Shown here piece after piece: positions 58,600 to 64,000 of a DNA stretch of 64,000 nucleotides. The stretch covers positions 62,001 through 126,000 of the forward strand of contig JBEKUJ010000003.1 in the NCBI GenBank assembly GCA_049515135.1, written 5' to 3'. The notes below the pieces were generated by a model, which made no database searches, was not told where the DNA came from, and was given only the letters and a program-made list of their open reading frames with translations. Numbering within the stretch: the stretch's first letter is position 1; the number at the start of each line of letters is the position of its first letter. A program made the translations under genes and the position numbers. The stretch comes from Fen-1364 sp049515135. GTDB taxonomy: Bacteria > Spirochaetota > Spirochaetia > SZUA-6 > Fen-1364.

Positions 58600-59289
58600 T
58601 TACTCTTCCATCGCTATGCTTAGGACAGACACCTTCCGGCAGCCCCCTTCCAGCAGGGTCCTTGCGCAGGTGTCCGCTGTGGCCCCTGTGGTGAAAACAT
58701 CGTCGAAAAGCAGCGCCTCGTCGGGAACGTCTCTTGCGGCGAGTCGTATCTTCCCGCGGAGGTTTTCCCTGCGATGCTGCAGGTCAAGCGATTTCTGGGG
58801 ACGACCGCCTGACCTTTGCAGCAGTCGGAGCACCTCGATACCGTGCCGGGACTGAAGTCTGCGGGCAATCAATTCAACCGTGTCCGCGGACCTGCGGCCG
58901 GGGACGGGGACAACGGGAACCGCCGGATAGTCCTCCAGGATTCGAGGACCGAGGATATCCGCGAAAAAAGACGAAAGACGATGCCGCCGCTCGAACTTGA
59001 GAGACGCGATGAGATCTCGCGCGGGTCCTGAATATGCAAACAGCGAAAAGTGCCTGGAAAAAGCGAAATCAGCGTCCCGGCACCGAATGCAGGTTGTCTT
59101 CTCGGAAATCAATGGCGTGCCGCAGATGTCGCACCGGCGTCCCTGGAGCGGAATGAGAGCGCACTGGCAGTCCCCGCAAACGGGCATCCCGCCGGCCCGC
59201 CCGGCAAGCAGCCAGCGACCACAGAGAAGACAGCGACAGGGAAAAAGGACTTCGAGAATCTCCGCAAGAGTCCCGACTTTCCCCCTCAC
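58600..59289 (-). CDS. comF: ComF-family phosphoribosyltransferase protein
   Basis: A 229-residue protein with a four-Cys zinc finger region at the N-terminus (CRCLLC, CGDC, CDIC, CIRC) and a C-terminal phosphoribosyltransferase domain with the PRPP loop LFDDVFTTGATA near 193-204. ComF is needed for DNA uptake in Gram-positive bacteria and is widespread elsewhere with an unclear role. The start is GTG 59289, coupled to the mutS stop (GTGA). Confidence 0.92.
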   Translation of the reverse strand: MRGKVGTLAEILEVLFPCRCLLCGRWLLAGRAGGMPVCGDCQCALIPLQGRRCDICGTPLISEKTTCIRCRDADFAFSRHFSLFAYSGPARDLIASLKFERRHRLSSFFADILGPRILEDYPAVPVVPVPGRRSADTVELIARRLQSRHGIEVLRLLQRSGGRPQKSLDLQHRRENLRGKIRLAARDVPDEALLFDDVFTTGATADTCARTLLEGGCRKVSVLSIAMEE

Positions 59290-61868
59290 TTCCCGCCGCC
59301 CCCGTCAAGCTCCTTTTTCCACCGGGAGATCCTGTTGATGGCGTCTAATGGAGTCGTGGAATCGATGGGAAGCTCGCGAATCTCCTGGATCACCATTTCC
59401 TGCGGCGAAAACAGCTCGCCTTGGGAAGCCTGCCTGGACGCTTTCGGAGCCGGGTCAGTGCGGCTCGCCGCGGACTGATCCAGAAGCATCCTTTCCGCCT
59501 GAACAAGCACTTCTGCGGGCAGCCCGGCAAGCTTTGCAACGTGGATTCCGTATGAGTTGCTGGAAGGTCCTTCCCGCACGCGCTTGAGAAAGACGATCTC
59601 ACCGCCCTGGTCCCTCACATCCATGGACAGGTTGGCTACCGCGGGGTGATCGAGGTCCGTCAGCTCATGGAAATGCGTGGCAAAGAGCGTGCGGGCGTGG
59701 ATACGGTTCAGGATGAACAGACACACCGCCCGCGCTATGGCAAGCCCGTCGCTGGTGCTGGTCCCTCGACCAATCTCATCCATGATGAGAAGGCTCCTGT
59801 CCGTGGCTGCCCGCAGGATGTGGGCGGTCTCGTTCATTTCAACAAGGAATGTGGACTCTCCCCTGGCCAGGTTGTCCGAGGCGCCGACGCGGCAGAAGAT
59901 GCTGTCTACAAGGCCGATCCTGGCGTCGGCAGCCGGAACAAAGGACCCCATGTGAGCCATCAGGGTGATCAGTGCCACCTGGCGCAGGAACGTCGACTTT
60001 CCCGCCATGTTGGGTCCGGTCAGGATGACGAACGACCTGCCTCCGGCCGGCAGCTCCAGGCTGTTCGGAATGAACCCGCCCCCGGGAAGATGAGCCTCGA
60101 CAACCGGATGCCTGCCGTCTTTGATGACCAGGGCGGTATCCCCGGTCACGACTGGTTTGACGTAGCCGTGGACCGTGGCGGCGAATGCCAGGGACTGGAA
60201 GACGTCGAGATCCGAAACTGCCTCGCAGACATCCAGGAGCCATGGCACTGCTTTTTTCACCTCCGAGCGGACGGAGAGGAAAATGGTCCTTTCTATCTCC
60301 ACCATTCTTTCGGAGGCATCGTTGATCTCTGATTCCAGGTCCGCGAGCCTGTCAGTGGTGAAGCGCTCCCCGCCAACCAGGGACTGGCGCCGGATGAAAT
60401 GGGGAGGCACGAGGGGCAGGTTGGATTTTGTCACTTCGAAAGAGTACCCGATGATCCTGTTGTACCGCAGCTTCAGCGACCCTATGCCCGTCCCGGTCCG
60501 CTCTTCTTCCAGGTATTTCTCCAGTATCTCCCGCGCGTTGTCCTTCAGGGAATGCAGCCTGTCCAGCTCCGCATCGAAACCGCCTCTGATGAGGTTGCCT
60601 TCGTTGAGAGTGATTGCGGGCTCGTCGCAGATTGCCCGCGTCAACAGGTCGGCGAGATCCTGCATCTCTTTGCGTCGGGTCAGCAGGGGATTGGCCAGGG
60701 ATTGACGGTCAGCTGCCACAAGGAGCGCTCCCACATCGATGACTGCCGTGAGGCTCGATGCAATTGCCAGGAGGTCCTTTGCGTGGGCCTTGTCCATGGC
60801 GACGCGGGCAGTGAGACGCTCCATGTCCAGCACGGATCCCAGCATTCCCCGCAGCTTCGAAAGAAGCACCTGGTCATGATACAGGGACTCCACTGCGGCG
60901 AGCCGTCTCTGGATCTGGTCCGCGTCCTTGAGGGGCGTCAGGATCCATCGCCTCAGCCTTCTGGCGCCCGGGGAGGTCCTGGTCTGGTCCAGAACCGAAA
61001 GAAGGCTGAACTTTCTGCTCCCGTCCTGCAGGTTGGCAACCAGCTCGAGGTTGCGTTGGGATGCCTCGTCCAGCTCAACGAATGTGCGATCCGCATAGAC
61101 CGTGAGCGTGCTCATGTGGTCCAAAGAGCGCTTGGCGGACTCTCCAAGGTATTCCAGGAGGACTCCAGCGGAAATGACCTCCGGGGAGTCCGGCCCCAGG
61201 CCGTACCCTTTCAGGTTGGCAACGCCAAGCTGCCTTTCCAGCCGCCTGCGGCCGGCTTCGGCATCGAAGCTCCAGTCAGGCAGGCGGTTGACAAGGAGGC
61301 CTTCTCTTTCACCGAGCAGGTCTCTGAGGATCTGATCCTCTATGAGCAGGGATTCCTGAGTGATGGCCTCCCGGGGCTCCAGCCGGTGCAGCTCTCGCTT
61401 CAGGATTTCCTGACGCGACGCGAAGGGAAACGACGTGGCTGCCAGCTCGCCGGTTGAAACGTCCGCATACGCAAGGGATATTGCATCTCCCGCTCTGGCG
61501 ATTGCGACGATGTAATTGTTCGACGCGCGAAGCAGGAGCCCGTCGTCCAGCACTGTGCCGGGGGTGATTACTTCCTGGACATCACGGCTCATCAAGCCCT
61601 TGCCTGGACCCGTGGTTTGCTCGCAGATAGCCACTTTTCTGCCCGCTGCCAGGAGGCGCGAGATGTACGTTGCTGCTGCGTGGTAGGGGACTCCGCACAT
61701 GGGGACCCCGGCCCTCTGGGTCAGCGTAAGGTCCAGCAGGGAGGAGGCCTCCACGGCATCCCTGTCGAACATTTCATAGAAGTCCCCCAGGCGGAAGAAG
61801 AGAATGGAGTCCGCGAAGCGCTCCTTGATGCTGCGATACTGGGCCATCATCGGTGTGAGCTCAGCCAT
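59286..61868 (-). CDS. mutS: DNA mismatch repair protein MutS
   Basis: MutS recognises base mismatches and starts their repair. The 860-residue protein has the mismatch-binding domain with the Phe-x-Glu motif in LGDFYEMF, the lever and clamp domains, and the ATPase with Walker A GPNMAGKST at 618-626 and LLIMDEIGRGTST. ATG 61868 (MAELTPMMAQ) is chosen; it overlaps ruvX by 8 bases. No mutL is in the window. Confidence 0.97.
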   Translation of the reverse strand: MAELTPMMAQYRSIKERFADSILFFRLGDFYEMFDRDAVEASSLLDLTLTQRAGVPMCGVPYHAAATYISRLLAAGRKVAICEQTTGPGKGLMSRDVQEVITPGTVLDDGLLLRASNNYIVAIARAGDAISLAYADVSTGELAATSFPFASRQEILKRELHRLEPREAITQESLLIEDQILRDLLGEREGLLVNRLPDWSFDAEAGRRRLERQLGVANLKGYGLGPDSPEVISAGVLLEYLGESAKRSLDHMSTLTVYADRTFVELDEASQRNLELVANLQDGSRKFSLLSVLDQTRTSPGARRLRRWILTPLKDADQIQRRLAAVESLYHDQVLLSKLRGMLGSVLDMERLTARVAMDKAHAKDLLAIASSLTAVIDVGALLVAADRQSLANPLLTRRKEMQDLADLLTRAICDEPAITLNEGNLIRGGFDAELDRLHSLKDNAREILEKYLEEERTGTGIGSLKLRYNRIIGYSFEVTKSNLPLVPPHFIRRQSLVGGERFTTDRLADLESEINDASERMVEIERTIFLSVRSEVKKAVPWLLDVCEAVSDLDVFQSLAFAATVHGYVKPVVTGDTALVIKDGRHPVVEAHLPGGGFIPNSLELPAGGRSFVILTGPNMAGKSTFLRQVALITLMAHMGSFVPAADARIGLVDSIFCRVGASDNLARGESTFLVEMNETAHILRAATDRSLLIMDEIGRGTSTSDGLAIARAVCLFILNRIHARTLFATHFHELTDLDHPAVANLSMDVRDQGGEIVFLKRVREGPSSNSYGIHVAKLAGLPAEVLVQAERMLLDQSAASRTDPAPKASRQASQGELFSPQEMVIQEIRELPIDSTTPLDAINRISRWKKELDGGGGK

Positions 61869-62277
61869 GGCCGGAATGCTCCAGGTAGTCCCGCAGGATG
61901 AGGGAGGCGGCAATCATATCCACCGCTTCCTTGGAATTACGCCTGGTTTTCCCGGTCTCTCTCAGGGCGGCCTCGGCGTCCCTGCTGGACCACGTTTCAT
62001 CATGCAGCGCTGTCTTGAGACCGGCGGCTTCCAATCTTTCCTGGATCCGACGGGAGCGCGCGCAGCCCTCCCCCTCACTGCCGTCCGCCTCGTACGGCAT
62101 GCCGATCACAACCAGATCGACGCCACGCTCGGCGCACAGCCCGGTGATTTCTGCAACCAGGGCCTTCTCGGAAACAAACGTGAGCGTGGCAAGGGGGGAG
62201 CCGAAGGTCCGCAGGGGATCCGTGAGAGCAAGGCCGACGCGCCTGGTGCCCAGGTCGATCCCGAGGATCCTCCCCAC
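61861..62277 (-). CDS. ruvX: Putative pre-16S rRNA nuclease RuvX/YqgF
   Basis: A 138-residue RNase H-fold protein with ILGIDLGTRRVGLALTDP at the start, VVIGMPYEADGSEG in the middle and an end with DMIAASLILRDYL, the three acidic sites of the family. E. coli YqgF trims the 16S rRNA 5-prime end. The middle acidic motif reads HDETWSSRDAE, slightly off the usual DERLTT. The start is GTG 62277, one base overlapping the skp stop (TAGTG). Confidence 0.93.
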   Translation of the reverse strand: MGRILGIDLGTRRVGLALTDPLRTFGSPLATLTFVSEKALVAEITGLCAERGVDLVVIGMPYEADGSEGEGCARSRRIQERLEAAGLKTALHDETWSSRDAEAALRETGKTRRNSKEAVDMIAASLILRDYLEHSGHG

Positions 62278-62825
62278 TACTGCCCCCCGGTGTACGTCTT
62301 TCCCGCCCGGTTGAACAGCTCCTTGATCACCTTGTCGGTGATGTCGATCTCCATGATGCGGTAGAGGATCCCGGCGCCGAAGTCCCCGTCACTTCTGAGC
62401 ACCAGCGCATATCCGTCGCCTTCCGCGACGTAGTTCACAACGTCCATGATCTCCTTGAGCACCGGCCCGCTGAGAAGCTTGTCAGCCTGCTGCTGGAGGA
62501 TGGCCAGCTTCACTCGTCGGTAGTTTTCCAGGTAGGCCTTCTTGTCGGCGATCTTCTTTTCCAGGCCCAGGGACAGGTCCTTGTTTCCCGCCTTGTCAGA
62601 ATCCAGCTTCTGGTTTTCCAGGTCCGTGATGTCACGCGTTGTGGCGGTGATCTCCTTTGTATAGTCGGCCCGGGCGGCGTCGTAGTCGCGGTACGCTTTT
62701 GACTCCTTGTATGCGGTGCTGAGAACGCGCGTGAAGTCGCAGATCCCGATTTTGGTGACCTGCTGCGCCGAAACGGGAAGAGCCAGGATCATGCCTGCCG
62801 CAAGGGCCGCAAAGAGCTTTCTCAT
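62277..62825 (-). CDS. skp: OmpH/Skp-family periplasmic chaperone
   Basis: Skp holds unfolded outer-membrane proteins between the Sec and BAM machines. The 182-residue protein has a signal peptide (LFAALAAGMILALPVSAQ), a beta start (KIGICDFTRVL) and a long central helical hairpin (about 40-125, KSKAYRDYD..LENQKLDSDKAGNKDLS), typical of the family. GAGGAGG precedes ATG 62825. It is 18 bases after bamA, matching the bamA-skp order of many bacteria. Confidence 0.92.
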   Translation of the reverse strand: MRKLFAALAAGMILALPVSAQQVTKIGICDFTRVLSTAYKESKAYRDYDAARADYTKEITATTRDITDLENQKLDSDKAGNKDLSLGLEKKIADKKAYLENYRRVKLAILQQQADKLLSGPVLKEIMDVVNYVAEGDGYALVLRSDGDFGAGILYRIMEIDITDKVIKELFNRAGKTYTGGQ

Positions 62826-62843
62826 GTGAGAGACCTCCTCACC

Positions 62844-64000
62844 CTAGAACATCGTGCCCCCGCCGAGCGATATGACGAACTTGAGTCCCCAGCTCCCAAT
62901 GCTGAAATCGCCAGGCTGGTATGTGACGTTCCCCTGGTTGTCGACCTTGAAATCTCTGGCCAGGTAGACTCGGATGGGGAACTGCGGGATGACGAAGCGA
63001 AACCCCAGGCCGTAGGAGAAGTAGTAGTTGTTGAGGTTTCCGCCAATGAGATTGACATCCGGCCAGAGCGCCGCTGCATCGAAGAAGCCCACCAGCCACA
63101 CGTAGTCCTTGGCAAGGGGCATTCGAAGCTCGAGCTTGTTGTCCCAGAGCGCGTTCCCGTAGAGCACTCGCCAGCCACGTCCGACCGTCATCCCATCGAT
63201 GTACAGAAGGTCGGTGTCGTCTGTGAGGGTGTACATCCCCCACTGGCCTGTGTACGGATTGTATCCGTAGTTCGGCAGGATCATGGAAAGCCCCGAATGA
63301 GCCGCCAGGACGAACATCAAGCTCCAACTCTCTGCGATTGGAACGTTCAACAGCGTGGCGAAACCTTCGAGGGTTGAATCCGAGCGGATATAGTCCCTGA
63401 ACCCGAGAATGAACCCACCCGTATACGTGAACGACTGACCGACGTAGTAACCCTTGGTGGGGTTCCAGAAGATGTCGCGGCCATCCAGGTACGCGCCGGC
63501 GGTGACGGCGTCTATAAGGTTCCAGGAGTTGTTGTTACTGCGGACCGTCACTTCGAATGGCCGGTACAGGCTGTCGTCGTAATGGATATACCGCAGAGAG
63601 GGTGAGTACGAGCCTGTGAATCCCAGGAAGCCCAGGGGAGTGGCGAATTTGTAGCCGGTGCTGAGGCCGAGCACGATGTCATACGCGTCGTAGCGCATCA
63701 AATACTGCGGGGGGATGCTGAGACCTGCTTCCAGCGCGTTGATGTAGTCCTGCCGGGATGTATACGGATCAGGAGCGGCATTCGGCGAATCACCGTCGCT
63801 GAAGACGGGGGGAAGCATGTCCATCAACACGTTCTGCTCGTTGGAATGGTCGAAAGACAGCGACATGCCCACAGACCATCGCTGACTCAGGAGCCAGGGC
63901 TCCTGGAAGTTCAGGGAAATGATCTGTTTGATCGGGGAAGCCTCCAGGTCAACCCCGACTGTCTCTCCCCTTCCAAGGAAATCCCGTTCGTTCCATTTGA
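62844..64000 (-). CDS. bamA: BamA/Omp85 outer-membrane assembly factor (partial)
   Basis: BamA inserts beta-barrel proteins into the outer membrane. Only the C-terminal about 385 residues are in the window; the 5-prime part lies beyond the right edge. The visible part is the barrel: WNERDFLGRGETVGVDLEAS and LNFQEPWLLSQRWSVGMSLSF near the edge, where the Omp85 barrel starts, then alternating aromatic strands, VIPQFPIRVYLARDFKV, and a C-terminal Phe (GGTMF). It is coupled in order with skp. Firm as to family; the POTRA domains cannot be checked. Confidence 0.9.
   Translation of the reverse strand, partial: KWNERDFLGRGETVGVDLEASPIKQIISLNFQEPWLLSQRWSVGMSLSFDHSNEQNVLMDMLPPVFSDGDSPNAAPDPYTSRQDYINALEAGLSIPPQYLMRYDAYDIVLGLSTGYKFATPLGFLGFTGSYSPSLRYIHYDDSLYRPFEVTVRSNNNSWNLIDAVTAGAYLDGRDIFWNPTKGYYVGQSFTYTGGFILGFRDYIRSDSTLEGFATLLNVPIAESWSLMFVLAAHSGLSMILPNYGYNPYTGQWGMYTLTDDTDLLYIDGMTVGRGWRVLYGNALWDNKLELRMPLAKDYVWLVGFFDAAALWPDVNLIGGNLNNYYFSYGLGFRFVIPQFPIRVYLARDFKVDNQGNVTYQPGDFSIGSWGLKFVISLGGGTMF

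Overview
This window looks like chromosomal core sequence from a high-GC spirochaete related to the Treponema/Spirochaeta lineage. Several features point that way together. There is a giant GreA-type transcript-cleavage protein of about 900 residues with a long N-terminal helical part, a size I know only from spirochaetes. The order bamA, skp, ruvX, mutS resembles treponemal chromosomes. There are many lipoproteins with loose spirochaete-type lipoboxes and many TPR or exported proteins of unknown role. An outer membrane is implied by BamA, Skp, an aromatic-ended beta-barrel protein and two LptF/LptG-type permeases. I saw no tRNA, rRNA, CRISPR array, insertion sequence or prophage.

Layout. Positions 1-3000 hold purB and guaA (AMP and GMP synthesis), overlapping. 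Positions 3067-10484 are a mixed surface and accessory zone: a small HTH/zinc-ribbon protein, four lipoproteins, a TPR protein, a TfoX-like protein, a barrel protein, a PAP2 phosphatase, YwbE and a small membrane protein. From 21501 down to 10491 runs a compact leftward array: recA, folK, scpA, scpB, an RsuA-family pseudouridine synthase, cmk, rpsA, a GAF/AAA+ regulator, a membrane TPR protein and a CHASE2 adenylate cyclase. Positions 21502-24256 form an accessory islet with two acetyltransferases, a short-chain dehydrogenase and two broken genes joined tail to tail.

Positions 24378-31344 carry an exported protein, a PRPP synthetase homologue, a MutY-like glycosylase, dtd, a three-gene TPR/exported operon and rpe. 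Positions 31483-36948 run rightward: a TPR protein, giant greA and a von Willebrand A membrane protein. From 57191 down to 37003 is a continuous leftward array of about 20 kb: rimP, nusA, infB, rbfA, truB, ribF, rpsO, pnp, an M16 peptidase, dut, a propeller protein, lptF, lptG, a shrunken ROK gene, tgt, an NlpC/P60 hydrolase, murJ and a HEAT protein. It joins transcription-translation, RNA decay and tRNA modification to envelope assembly. A divergent methyltransferase (57367) and then leftward bamA-skp-ruvX-mutS-comF finish the window; bamA runs off the right edge.

Most points for a second look are small. They are: a 5-prime leader before rimP with a good promoter and an immediate terminator-like hairpin; a chimeric scar where a carboxymuconolactone-decarboxylase gene (with TGA at an expected Cys codon) meets a quinone-oxidoreductase fragment; a cysteine-free MutY homologue whose conserved N-terminus begins before any standard start; a C-terminal zinc ribbon on NusA; a RibF without the riboflavin-kinase signature; and a ROK gene with an internal deletion. 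I did not find a clear unknown multi-gene defence or mobile system. All functions are inferred from sequence alone, without database searches.
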